Shown here: positions 31,272 to 39,210 of the stretch, one piece after another
How the letters are laid out: each line of letters starts with the position of its first letter
Numbering within the stretch: the stretch's first letter is position 1
Assembly (NCBI GenBank): GCA_964640195.1
Contig: CAZXIC010000007.1
Coordinates: 1 to 43,103 of the forward strand
From: CAZXIC01 sp964640195
GTDB taxonomy: Archaea > Iainarchaeota > Iainarchaeia > Iainarchaeales > GCA-2688035
Length of the DNA stretch: 43,103 bases
Reading direction: 5' to 3'
Notes under the pieces: model-generated
What the model saw: the letters and a program-made list of their open reading frames with translations, nothing else
Database searches by the model: none
What the model was told of the DNA's origin: nothing
Made by a program: the position numbers and the translations under genes

Positions 31272-32816
31272 GTGAAAAAGACACTTTTGTTGCTATTAGG
31301 GGCGATTTTGTTACTTGGCTGTGTACAGGAGCTTCAAGCTACAGACTGTGGAAGTGATGTCGAGTGTGTCAAAGACGCGTTGGAATTCTGCAAGAATGTA
31401 AAAGGGTTTCAAGAAGTAACTGACACGCCGCCGTTGGAAAAAGGGCGGACAGACGTTCGAATAAAGCCGCTATCCGATACGAACTGCCATATAAGCGTCA
31501 CATTGTCCCAACTCGTCTTCCAGAAAGACTTTATTCTACAAAACTTGGAAAGTTCTTTGCCGCAACCGTTCACTATTAGCGACAACTACAGAAACTATAT
31601 AGAGAACCTTGCTTCGTTTTACGTTTCACGGCTCAATTCAATAATCCAAGAAAATCTACCTATTACTATAAGCTGCAATGCAGGAATAGCCGATGGAAAG
31701 GTGGTAACAGCCGACTTGAGTAGATGCACCAGTAGCGAACAAAATAAGGTCATTGATATTTTCCAAAACGCCTTGCCTAAAATTGTTGACGAGCTAAAGA
31801 CAGAAATTGAGGAACAAGAAAGCGAACTGAAAAGCATGGCTCTCAAACTGGGCGAGATAAACGAGATGAATTACGAGCAAGGTGCCGAAAAAACAGACTT
31901 CTATTCAGAGGGCGCAAGCTACGTCAGAGCGTTCGTTCCAACCGGAGCCCAAATCCAAGTAAGCGAGGTTTCTTTTGATAACCTAAAGGTCAAATATTCG
32001 ATATCGGGCATAGAAGAAGGCTCTTTTGCAATAGTGCAGGGCTTGGTGATACTGGAAAGCTCCAATGAGACCAGTGCCTTCTACCAAAAGGCATACGCTG
32101 GTTCCCTATCCGCACAAAGTTCGGAAAAGAAGGCCAAAGGATTTCATGGACCAAACTCTGATTTCGTGAAAATAAAAGCAGATTCAGCGTTGGATAGCTA
32201 TCGCCTTATTTACCAAGAAGAAAACCTTGTCACAATAATTGATCTCGTTCCAAAAGAAATGGACTTGGGAGTTGCAATTGAAAAACTTGAAGCAATTTCA
32301 AACACGTTCAACAAAAGAGTGAATCCAAATACAAAGCAAATAAGTTTGGACTGCAACGTTTCTTCAACATATGAAGAGGTTTGCGAAACGGTGCAAGAAT
32401 TAGAAGAATACCAAGAAGAAGAGTGTTCCGTAAGACAATACAAATACCAAGCAACACAGGCAAAGGGAACATACTCAGAAGGCCTTTTTGGATTCGGCTG
32501 CTATACACAAGTTGAAACAACCATCTCAAACCAAGAAAACATTGACGGAGCCTTTACCTTTGAGGTAACTCTCTTTGACGAAGGAGACAATGCGATAACA
32601 ACACTGCAAGATTCAAAAATGGTTTCACCAGCATACCCACAAGTATTCCAAGTAACCTATTCCTACGACTGCTCAAACCCACGGCCAGCACGATACACCC
32701 ACAATGTACAAGTACCAACCCAAGAATTATGCGGAATGGTGACAAAAACTAGAGGAGCGCCAAAAGAAATCTGCGAACAAACAAGAATACAAGAAATAGA
32801 CTGCAAGCCAAAATAA
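31272..32816 (+). CDS. Large Cys-containing lipoprotein, unknown
   Basis: This 514-residue protein starts at GTG 31272 with MKKTLLLLLGAILLLGC, a signal peptide ending in a lipobox-like LLGC. The body is soluble, Glu/Ser-rich, and has several Cys pairs in its outer parts (DCGSDVEC, CETVQELEEYQEEEC and C-terminal CEQTRIQEIDC). Their spacing suggests disulfides in an extracellular protein. A helical Glu-rich region lies at about residues 170-215. I recognise no domain. It is inside the tRNA-Glu segment. Confidence 0.7.
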   Translation: MKKTLLLLLGAILLLGCVQELQATDCGSDVECVKDALEFCKNVKGFQEVTDTPPLEKGRTDVRIKPLSDTNCHISVTLSQLVFQKDFILQNLESSLPQPFTISDNYRNYIENLASFYVSRLNSIIQENLPITISCNAGIADGKVVTADLSRCTSSEQNKVIDIFQNALPKIVDELKTEIEEQESELKSMALKLGEINEMNYEQGAEKTDFYSEGASYVRAFVPTGAQIQVSEVSFDNLKVKYSISGIEEGSFAIVQGLVILESSNETSAFYQKAYAGSLSAQSSEKKAKGFHGPNSDFVKIKADSALDSYRLIYQEENLVTIIDLVPKEMDLGVAIEKLEAISNTFNKRVNPNTKQISLDCNVSSTYEEVCETVQELEEYQEEECSVRQYKYQATQAKGTYSEGLFGFGCYTQVETTISNQENIDGAFTFEVTLFDEGDNAITTLQDSKMVSPAYPQVFQVTYSYDCSNPRPARYTHNVQVPTQELCGMVTKTRGAPKEICEQTRIQEIDCKPK

Positions 32817-32908
32817 ACGATAATTAATTAACAACTTGCACTATATAGTTTCTGCAGAAAAAGTTCAGCCGGCCTGGAAGGCTTAGGGCATTGTAAAACT
32901 CTTTGTTG

Positions 32909-32921
32909 CCCGGCTGGGGCA
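32909..32921 (+). repeat. Copy of the tRNA-Glu 3' end (att-like)
   Basis: CCCGGCTGGGGCA matches tRNA-Glu 30577-30589 exactly; the bases on both sides differ. It lies between the lipoprotein gene end and the two-HTH gene. Confidence 0.6.
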
Positions 32922-32958
32922 CATTCCTTCTATCTCACAGCCAAAGAAGCAGCATGGG

Positions 32959-33900
32959 CTATCTTGAAGCAGTTTTGTATTCCCTTTTTTTTATTTGCCA
33001 CCTTAGTTTTTTGGCAATTCTTTTTTCAATTACAGCAACATTGGGTTCTGACATCCTATATAGGTCACCTAACTCCTTCTGGCTTTTCCCCTTAAGCCTC
33101 CCTCGGGCTATCCCCCTTTCAACAGTACTCAATCCTGTTTCTGGATTTTGGGAGAGTTCAATTATCTGCTTTTCAACGCCGCCAAACCCTATCTTTGCAA
33201 CCTTTCCTGCATCCAAGCCAAGCCTTTCCAGAAAGTACCTGGCTGAATAAGGAACCCACTTAGTTTCCTTTGGATTAAATACCCGTTTAATTGCCTGAGG
33301 CGTTCTAACGAGAGCTGTCTGGCTTACTGGCAACCCCTTGCGGTCAAGCAGCATCTGGGGTTCAATTTTTTTCAAGCCCATGTTAAGCTTTAGGCAAAAA
33401 AATCTTGTCCACTCAAAAATCCAAGTTGAGGGCTTCATAGCCTTTCCTTTATATCCCTTTACTTTTGGATTGAAGTAATCAAGCTCACTAAACAAATAGT
33501 CTCTTATGGCTGCCTGAAAACTATTGAAATCATTTCCAAAATAGTTTCTAATCTTTTGTGAACGCCACCATTTCTTGGAGCTTTCAATTATCGCCCCTTT
33601 GTTTTTTTCAAGCAAGCCAAATTTTTGCTTTCTAGTGAAGTGCTTAACTTTTTCCCTGGCATAGAGTTTTTTTTTCGAAAGTGATATATGCTTGCTTCTT
33701 ATTGCATCTGTTTCTCCCTTACCCCTAATCCCGTAGTTGTGGTTTATTCTCTGGACTGGATTTGCGTTTCCCAGACCAAGAGATTTGGCAATTTCTAGCA
33801 TTGACTTTTCTGTCAAAGCCAAAAGCCTAAGCGCCTTTGGACCAATAGTATCCATTTCCTTGTGGGTTTTTCTTTTAGCTATTGAAACAGCCCGAGGCAT
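32959..33900 (-). CDS. Two-HTH protein with sigma-region-4-like C-terminus
   Basis: This 313-residue basic protein has an N-terminal HTH-like stretch (residues 25-60, KSMLEIAKSLGLGNANPVQR). It has a middle Trp/aromatic-rich domain (WWRSQKIRNYFGND, then WIFEWTRFFCLKLNMG). Its C-terminal helix-turn-helix is of the RNA-polymerase sigma region-4 / LuxR type (SQKELGDLYRMSEPNVAVIEKRIAKKL). Such combinations occur in element-encoded regulators or homing-type proteins. It lies between two tRNA-end fragments, so it may belong to a second integrated piece. I cannot assign a reaction. Confidence 0.6.
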   Translation of the reverse strand: MPRAVSIAKRKTHKEMDTIGPKALRLLALTEKSMLEIAKSLGLGNANPVQRINHNYGIRGKGETDAIRSKHISLSKKKLYAREKVKHFTRKQKFGLLEKNKGAIIESSKKWWRSQKIRNYFGNDFNSFQAAIRDYLFSELDYFNPKVKGYKGKAMKPSTWIFEWTRFFCLKLNMGLKKIEPQMLLDRKGLPVSQTALVRTPQAIKRVFNPKETKWVPYSARYFLERLGLDAGKVAKIGFGGVEKQIIELSQNPETGLSTVERGIARGRLKGKSQKELGDLYRMSEPNVAVIEKRIAKKLRWQIKKREYKTASR

Positions 33901-33951
33901 AATATACTTGGCGCTCTGGGATATAAATTAGTTGCTAGCACCCTCTGCAGG

Positions 33952-33976
33952 ACCGGGTTCGAATCACGGCCGGGGC
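33952..33976 (+). pseudogene. Truncated tRNA 3' end (T-arm and acceptor)
   Basis: ACCGGGTTCGAATCACGGCC followed by GGGGCA looks like a T-arm (CCGGG-TTCGAAT-CACGG, one mismatch) plus the 3' acceptor strand CCGGGGC and discriminator. No matching 5' half is present upstream. It resembles the tRNA-Glu 3' end with four or more substitutions and probably marks an old integration boundary. Confidence 0.55.
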
Positions 33977-34008
33977 AATTGCTATGCTCTCCAATGCCCT
34001 AAGATTCA

Positions 34009-34734
34009 TCAAGAGTTCCAGAGCATGTTGAAGTAGTTTTGGTGTGATTTCGCTATTTCCTTGTTTTGGATTCTTATTGCAAGCGGCTGTTTTGACCATT
34101 GGATGAAGATGCAGGTGTCGCCGTAGATGAATGTTGACGTTGGGCTGGCATATTTGTCTTCAACAAACTTGAACTGCAGAAGCTTTCTTTTTTCCGCGAT
34201 TCCCTGCAATTTTTTTGGGAAAATGCTCCTCTGCCTTATCCCCTTTGCGATTCTTTTTCTGTGCCACTGCTCGAAATAATGCCCAAAAAAGGATTTGAAC
34301 TGGTACTGCGAAGCTATGAGAGAAATGGGTTTTGCTGTTTCAATCATCTCTTCGAAAAGCATTCTCAGGCCTTTTTTTCCGGCAAAAATGCTTGCTTCTA
34401 GAGAACTCTTGCGGGTGGAAAAGGCTTTTTTCAGGCTTTTGATGTCATTCAGAAGACCTTCTTTGGTTTCTTCTAGCTCTTCCTCTTTTTCTTGGATGAG
34501 AGAGTATAGTGCAGTAGGCGGCTTGGCTTCAAACCACTTGACCTTGTTTCTTGTTACAAAGGAAACGACGCCTTTAGAGGACAACCTGTCCAACGCTTCA
34601 TAAACGTTTGTCCTGTTTATGCCGGTTTCGGCGCTAATCCGGTTGGCATAGCTGCTTCCCTTTCTGAGCAGCTGCAGGTATACTTTTATCTCTGAGGGGC
34701 TGAAGCCAAACTTTGCGAGGTTTTCTTCCAGCAT
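34009..34734 (-). CDS. TrmB-family transcription regulator
   Basis: This 241-residue protein has an N-terminal winged helix (residues 1-70: LAKFGFSPSEIKVYLQLLRKG, with the recognition part ISAETGINRTNVYEALDRL), then a coiled coil (about 75-110) and a C-terminal sugar/ligand-binding-like domain. TrmB proteins usually sense sugars and act as repressors or activators. It is divergent from the sulfotransferase operon, with a perfect palindrome between them, so it is the likely regulator of that operon. Confidence 0.88.
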   Translation of the reverse strand: MLEENLAKFGFSPSEIKVYLQLLRKGSSYANRISAETGINRTNVYEALDRLSSKGVVSFVTRNKVKWFEAKPPTALYSLIQEKEEELEETKEGLLNDIKSLKKAFSTRKSSLEASIFAGKKGLRMLFEEMIETAKPISLIASQYQFKSFFGHYFEQWHRKRIAKGIRQRSIFPKKLQGIAEKRKLLQFKFVEDKYASPTSTFIYGDTCIFIQWSKQPLAIRIQNKEIAKSHQNYFNMLWNS

Positions 34735-34766
34735 GCAATCATTAGAAGAAGATAACTATTAAAAGT

Positions 34767-34787
34767 GTTGTGGTTGATAACCACAAC
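34767..34787. promoter_or_regulatory. Perfect palindrome between TrmB and the sulfation operon
   Basis: GTTGTGGTT (34767-34775) and AACCACAAC (34779-34787) are exact reverse complements around GAT. The 21-base site lies 33 bases upstream of the TrmB start and 65 bases before the sulfotransferase start, where a regulator would control both promoters. Confidence 0.65.
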
Positions 34788-34851
34788 TAACTCTTATAGC
34801 CTCTTTAAGCCCCATTATATTTAGTTTAGTGCCTTTTGGGAGGCGAAATTC

Positions 34852-35628
34852 TTGGAACAAGTAGACATAGCCAGACCAATCTTTGTTTTCGGCTGCTGCA
34901 ACAGTGGAACAACTATCCTGTGGAACGCACTAAAAAAGCACAATGGTTTGTGTGGTCCAAATATTGAGGGCCAGGACTTGCAGGGCATGCCCCCCTTGAT
35001 GAGGCACAACCTCGGCAACGCTACTTTCAGACTGTGGGCGCATCCAAAGTTCAAGCTGTGCTATTACGCGACAGAAAAGGATTTTGCAGAAGAGGATGCG
35101 AAGAAGGTTAAAAAACTCTACAGCCGATTCTTGGAGCCAAGAAAAAGGTTTATCACAAAGAGCCCTGCAGACACTTTGCGGGCAAGGCTGATTCAAGCAT
35201 ATTTTCCCGACGCCTGCTTTGTTGCAATAGTGAGAAACGGCTATGCAGTTTCAGAGGGGATTGTGAGGAAGAGGAAGTTTGACCCTGAAAGGCCCCAATT
35301 CAAGGGATTGTTTACCACAATCGAGGAAGCTGCTGAACAGTGGTTCAGGGCAAACACTGTTGTTGTTTCACACCAAAAGTTTCTGAAAAACTATTTGGTT
35401 GTCAAGTACGAGAACCTGGTTCGCAATACGCGGAAGACGCTGTGTTCAATTTTGGATTTCTGCGGTTTGGAAAAGAAAGGCTTTCCAATTCCTTCCTTTG
35501 ACAAAAACCTGAACAAAGAGCAGATTTCAAGGCTGTCAGATTGCCAAATTGAGGCAATAACCAGGATAGCAGCGCCAATGCTGGTACATTTTGGGTACAG
35601 GCTAAGGAGAACAAGGCTGGAGTGGTGA
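34852..35628 (+). CDS. PAPS-dependent sulfotransferase
   Basis: This 258-residue protein has the 5'-phosphosulfate loop near the N-terminus (FGCCNSGTTILW, residues 13-24). A 3'-phosphate-binding segment follows: FITKSPADTLRARL (around 100-113), then FVAIVRNGYAVSEGIVRK (123-140), the classic R-x(7)-S type. It would transfer the sulfuryl group of PAPS to an unknown acceptor. The start TTG 34852 follows GGGAGGCG. It is first of a compact operon with an APS kinase two codons downstream, which supports the reading. No signal peptide is visible, so it acts in the cytoplasm or on the inner face of the membrane. Confidence 0.88.
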   Translation: MEQVDIARPIFVFGCCNSGTTILWNALKKHNGLCGPNIEGQDLQGMPPLMRHNLGNATFRLWAHPKFKLCYYATEKDFAEEDAKKVKKLYSRFLEPRKRFITKSPADTLRARLIQAYFPDACFVAIVRNGYAVSEGIVRKRKFDPERPQFKGLFTTIEEAAEQWFRANTVVVSHQKFLKNYLVVKYENLVRNTRKTLCSILDFCGLEKKGFPIPSFDKNLNKEQISRLSDCQIEAITRIAAPMLVHFGYRLRRTRLEW

Positions 35629-35629
35629 A

Positions 35630-36451
35630 ATGAAAAAAATATTCTGGTTGACTGGCCTGCCCTGCAGCGGGAAAACAACAATAGCAAAAGAGCTTGCAAA
35701 ACACCTTTACGCAGAAATACTTGACGGGGATGAGATAAGGGCAATTGTTGGCAACACGGATTTTTCAAAGGATGGGAGGGCAAAGCACATGCGGTCGGTT
35801 GCTGCTTTTGCAGCCACTCTTTCCAAATACGCCAATGTTGTCGTGGCATTGGTCAGCCCCCTTCGGGAGGTGCGTGAAGAGATTAAGAAGGAGTATCCAA
35901 ACCTGCGTGAGATTTACGTTAAATGCGATTTGGAAAAGTGCAAAGAGAGAGATTGCAGAGGGATGTATGCCAAGGCAGAAAGAGGCGAGATAGACAACTT
36001 TACTGGAGTCCAAGCAGAGTATGAAGAGCCCTTGAATCCAGACATTGTAGTCAGGACGGACAAAGATTCTGTGGAACAATGTGTAAAACACATTCTGAGA
36101 TTGTATGACAGCAAGCCAAAGGCACTGCTTATTGGCAGGTGGCAGCCCTTTCACGAAGGGCACAGATGGCTTGTGGATGAAGCAAGGAAAAGAGGGCACG
36201 GTGCACTTATCGGGGTAAGGCACACGCCCATAGACGAAAAAAACCCTTATTCCGCACATGAGCGGCTAGAGATGATAAAAAAAGCATTGGGCGATTCAGT
36301 GGACTGCATAGTGCTGCCGGACATTGCAGGCGTCTACTATGGCAGAGACGTCGGCTACGAAGTTGCAGAATTGAAGCCGCCATCCAACATTGCTGCAATA
36401 AGTGCGACGAAAATGCGTCAATCGGAAGAGGGAAAGAAACGTGAAGACTAG
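35630..36451 (+). CDS. APS kinase fused to an HxGH nucleotidyltransferase domain
   Basis: This 273-residue protein has residues 1-160 as APS kinase: Walker A GLPCSGKTT (9-17), DGDEIR (32-37), KHMRSVA and FTGVQAEYEEP (124-134), the APS/PAPS site. Residues 164-264 are a second domain: IGRWQPFHEGHRWLVDEA with HEGH at 175-178, YSAHERLEM and AISATKMR, as in NMN/cytidylyl-type transferases. The kinase would make PAPS. The HxGH domain could substitute for ATP sulfurylase, which also uses an HxGH site, or act on another nucleotide. It sits between the sulfotransferase (start 2 bases after its stop) and the reductase. Confidence 0.85.
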   Translation: MKKIFWLTGLPCSGKTTIAKELAKHLYAEILDGDEIRAIVGNTDFSKDGRAKHMRSVAAFAATLSKYANVVVALVSPLREVREEIKKEYPNLREIYVKCDLEKCKERDCRGMYAKAERGEIDNFTGVQAEYEEPLNPDIVVRTDKDSVEQCVKHILRLYDSKPKALLIGRWQPFHEGHRWLVDEARKRGHGALIGVRHTPIDEKNPYSAHERLEMIKKALGDSVDCIVLPDIAGVYYGRDVGYEVAELKPPSNIAAISATKMRQSEEGKKRED

Positions 36452-37412
36452 GAAATTTGGCGAAACAGGAAAAAAGGTATTCGTAGTTGGAATGGGTACT
36501 TTTGGCTACGGCAGCGACTATAGGCAGATAACAGAAAAAGAAGCTGCCCAAATCTTCAACGCGGTTTTTGACAGGATTCCAAGCAAAGGGTTCTTTTTGA
36601 TAGACACTGCCCCAAAGTATGGTCTTGGAAAGTGCGAAAAGTGGATTGGCAGATTTGTTAAGGAAAGCGGAAAAGACAACCTTCTTATAGCAACAAAAGG
36701 GGGCAGGCACATCGAGCAGGGCAGAGTAAATGAAAAAGACTTCAGCCAGCGGTTTTTGAAAAGAGATTTGGACAACAGCTTGCAAAGACTGAGTATTGAA
36801 CAAGTCTTTCTTTACCAGTTGCACAACCCTGCACTAGAAGTCATAAGGGAAGGCAGCGTATTTGATTGGCTTGAGCAATTCAGGGCTGAAAGGAAAATAG
36901 GTTTCTACGGTGTTTCAATTGACAGCCCAGAAGAGGGAATCGCTGCAATAGATGTTTGCAGACAGAAAGGCTATAATGGTTTAGCGTCAATCCAAGCAAT
37001 CTATAATATACTGAACAAAAAGGCAGAAGAGCTTTTTGAAAAAGCAAAGAAGGCCAATGTCAGCATTATTGCAAGGGAACCATTGCTGAGGGGCTTTCTG
37101 TCAGACAAATACTATAAAGACGACTTTTCTAACGCACCGCCTGCTGTAATGAAAGAAATCAAGCTATATGGCATGGAGCAGATTTTTTCAAAGGTCAAGG
37201 AAGTGGAGCAAGCGCTCAAAGAAACCGGCTGCAATTATAGTCTTGCAGAAGTGGCGATAAAGTTTGCATCCCTTCCCGAAGCGGTTACAGTAACAATCCC
37301 AGGAATAAACGAACTAAAGTATGTTGAGGCAGACCTAAACGCAGCAAGCATCACCTTGAGCAGAGAAACCTTGTCAAGACTACAAAAAATCAAAGACTTG
37401 GGTGCAAAATGA
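36441..37412 (+). CDS. Aldo/keto reductase
   Basis: This 323-residue NAD(P)H-dependent reductase starts at GTG 36441 (MKTRKFGETG). The catalytic tetrad is visible: Asp in FLIDTAPKYG, Tyr in the same segment, Lys in LLIATKGG and His in LYQLHNPA. The C-terminal region has VTIPGINELKYVEA, near the cofactor-binding loops. An earlier GTG/ATG in the same frame (36402) would lie inside the preceding gene. It overlaps the APS kinase gene by 11 bases and the radical SAM gene by 4 bases. Confidence 0.88.
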   Translation: MKTRKFGETGKKVFVVGMGTFGYGSDYRQITEKEAAQIFNAVFDRIPSKGFFLIDTAPKYGLGKCEKWIGRFVKESGKDNLLIATKGGRHIEQGRVNEKDFSQRFLKRDLDNSLQRLSIEQVFLYQLHNPALEVIREGSVFDWLEQFRAERKIGFYGVSIDSPEEGIAAIDVCRQKGYNGLASIQAIYNILNKKAEELFEKAKKANVSIIAREPLLRGFLSDKYYKDDFSNAPPAVMKEIKLYGMEQIFSKVKEVEQALKETGCNYSLAEVAIKFASLPEAVTVTIPGINELKYVEADLNAASITLSRETLSRLQKIKDLGAK

Positions 37413-38725
37413 ACATCCAGCTAATTCAGCCAGAAAAGAGCAAAGGGTATTGTTCCAACTCTAGGACAGGATGTTACCTGCCGCTTGGGCTGATTTCAAT
37501 TGCTACTTACACCCAAAAGGAGTTTCCAGACGCAGAAATTGAGGTTTTTGACGGCGAGCTGATAACAAACAAGCAGATAATTGACAAATTGAAATCAAGC
37601 TCTGTTGTTGGAATTGAGACCAAAACGCCAAATTATGCCTCGGCGCTTGAAATTGCAAAGGCAGCAAAGGAAATGGGCTCCAAAGTTATTTTTGGCGGAG
37701 TCTATGCGTCAGCAATTCCCCAGACAATAATGGAACACAGAGCAGACATTGTCGACCACATTGTCGTTGGGTTTGGTGAAAAGCCCTTTGTTGAAATACT
37801 GAAGGGCAACAGCCAAAAAATAATTTACAACCAGCAAGCCTCCTTTGACCAGCTTCCCACGCCCGACAGGGCTTCCTTTGTGGATATCGAGAACTACGTT
37901 TCCAATTTCAGAAAAGAGCACCCGACTTGGAATCCAAGGGGGACAAACATTTTCACGCACATGGGCTGCAAATACAAGTGCCTCTTCTGCTCAAGGCAGG
38001 GGCCCAAAGGGACAACGTGCTTCAGAAGCCAACAAAAAATTTGGGAGGAAGTAACCAGTCTTGTGAACGAACACAACATAGATTACATAGTTGACTTTAG
38101 CGACGCAATAACACAAAATCTAAGGTGGCTGAAAAAACTTGTTGAAGTAAAGCCGCCTGAAATTAAGCCGCTTTTCCATGTATTCTCAACAGCTGCTGAT
38201 ATCAATAAGAAAACACTGCGGTTGCTGGGGAAATTAAATGTGCGGCACATCTTCATCGGCATCGAAACAGGCGACCCCCTCTTGGCTAGAAGAGTAATGA
38301 AGGGAGAAAATTTTTCGCCAAAGACCAGCCTGAAGGCAGCAAGGTCAGCCGCAGAAGCAGGCATGAGTATAACGCCTTCCTTTGTTTTAGGGCTTCCAGG
38401 AGAAACCGAAGAGAGCTTGGAGAGCACTTACAGGCTAGCCGAGAAAATCAAAGAAATAAGCGACTTTGAGGAAATTTTCTGCTCTGCCTTAATCCCTTTT
38501 CCTGGCTCAATCGCTTTTAAGCAACTGAAATTGAAACATAAGCTGGATTCCGACTTGCTGGATGCAGAGGAACTGAAAAGGCTCTGGGCAGAGTCTTTCT
38601 GCAAGGCAGATTACGAAACAATAATAGACTATTCGGAAAAAATCCTTGAACTAGGGAAATATACAATCACGATTAGAGGACAGGGAAGCAGACAAAAAAC
38701 ACGAAATATTAACCCCATTCAGTGA
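37409..38725 (+). CDS. B12-binding-domain radical SAM protein
   Basis: This 438-residue protein has an N-terminal cobalamin-binding-like Rossmann domain (about residues 1-140, LPLGLISIATYTQKEFPDAE, VIFGGVYAS). The radical SAM core follows, with CKYKCLFC (C187, C191, C194: CxxxCxxC). GIETGDP and FVLGLPGETEESL are family segments at about 290 and 330. The typical DxHxxG B12 ligand is not evident, as in many of this class. Such enzymes carry out methylations or rearrangements on unactivated carbons. It is coupled to the reductase (ATGA-type overlap at 37409). Confidence 0.9.
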   Translation: MNIQLIQPEKSKGYCSNSRTGCYLPLGLISIATYTQKEFPDAEIEVFDGELITNKQIIDKLKSSSVVGIETKTPNYASALEIAKAAKEMGSKVIFGGVYASAIPQTIMEHRADIVDHIVVGFGEKPFVEILKGNSQKIIYNQQASFDQLPTPDRASFVDIENYVSNFRKEHPTWNPRGTNIFTHMGCKYKCLFCSRQGPKGTTCFRSQQKIWEEVTSLVNEHNIDYIVDFSDAITQNLRWLKKLVEVKPPEIKPLFHVFSTAADINKKTLRLLGKLNVRHIFIGIETGDPLLARRVMKGENFSPKTSLKAARSAAEAGMSITPSFVLGLPGETEESLESTYRLAEKIKEISDFEEIFCSALIPFPGSIAFKQLKLKHKLDSDLLDAEELKRLWAESFCKADYETIIDYSEKILELGKYTITIRGQGSRQKTRNINPIQ

Positions 38726-38735
38726 AATAGTTAGG

Positions 38736-38744
38736 TTTATATAC
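38736..38744 (+). promoter_or_regulatory. TATA box of the tyrosine-rich secreted protein
   Basis: TTTATATAC is centred 27 bases before ATG 38767, predicting a leaderless transcript separate from the upstream operon, 10 bases past whose stop it lies. Confidence 0.7.
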
Positions 38745-38766
38745 TTGTTTTGCAGCATTTATTATC

Positions 38767-39120
38767 ATGAGGGCATGGCCAATTGCACTGGTTTTCGCAG
38801 GGCTTGTTCTGCTGGCTCTGAACGCAAGCGCCTGCGGCTACGGCTACTACTGCGGCGGCTCTTATTCGCCGATTCACTACCCAAACAGCTACTACAGCAT
38901 GCAATTTTATGAATCTTATTACGACCCGTACCTGGGGTACGGCAGCTATTACACGCATTACAGCCCATACAGCTACTATAGCTATTCTTACTATGGCCCA
39001 GGCTACGGCTATTACAGCTATCCCGCTGTTTACTACTACCCGACATACTATTACAGCCAGCCTTACTACTCTTACTATTACTATCCCGGGTTCTACTTCG
39101 GCGTAAGCTGGTATTCCTAA
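38767..39120 (+). CDS. Secreted tyrosine-rich low-complexity protein
   Basis: This 117-residue protein has a clear signal peptide (MRAWPIALVFAGLVLLALNA, cleavage predicted near residue 22). The mature part has 39 tyrosines among 95 residues, in runs such as YSYYGPGYGYYSYP and YYSYYYYPGF, interspersed with Ser, Gly and Pro. The pattern resembles adhesive or structural surface proteins. Acidic residues are few. Codons are varied, so it is not a nucleotide repeat artefact. It lies 41 bases after a sulfotransferase operon, with its own promoter. Function is unknown. Confidence 0.85.
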   Translation: MRAWPIALVFAGLVLLALNASACGYGYYCGGSYSPIHYPNSYYSMQFYESYYDPYLGYGSYYTHYSPYSYYSYSYYGPGYGYYSYPAVYYYPTYYYSQPYYSYYYYPGFYFGVSWYS

Positions 39121-39210
39121 GCGCAATTAAAGGCGCTGGGCAGCAAGGCTTTTAAATTCTTTTCAATCCTAATTCCCTAAGCAATTTTCTTTCTTTTTTT
39201 GTGATGCTGG

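Larger units (their letters stand above)
30577..32921 (+). mobile_element. Putative integrated segment in tRNA-Glu
   Basis: The last 13 bases of tRNA-Glu, CCCGGCTGGGGCA (30577-30589), recur exactly at 32909-32921. The enclosed 2.3 kb carries a toxin-antitoxin pair and a large lipoprotein gene, both accessory in character and more AT-rich than the core genes. A further tRNA 3' fragment follows at 33952-33976. No integrase gene is visible, so the segment is either mobilised in trans or has lost it. Confidence 0.55.

Noticed and set aside
32860..32925. Inverted repeat CAGCCGG/CCCGGCT near the att copy
   Set aside because: Imperfect and only partly complementary; the exact tRNA-Glu match is the meaningful feature.
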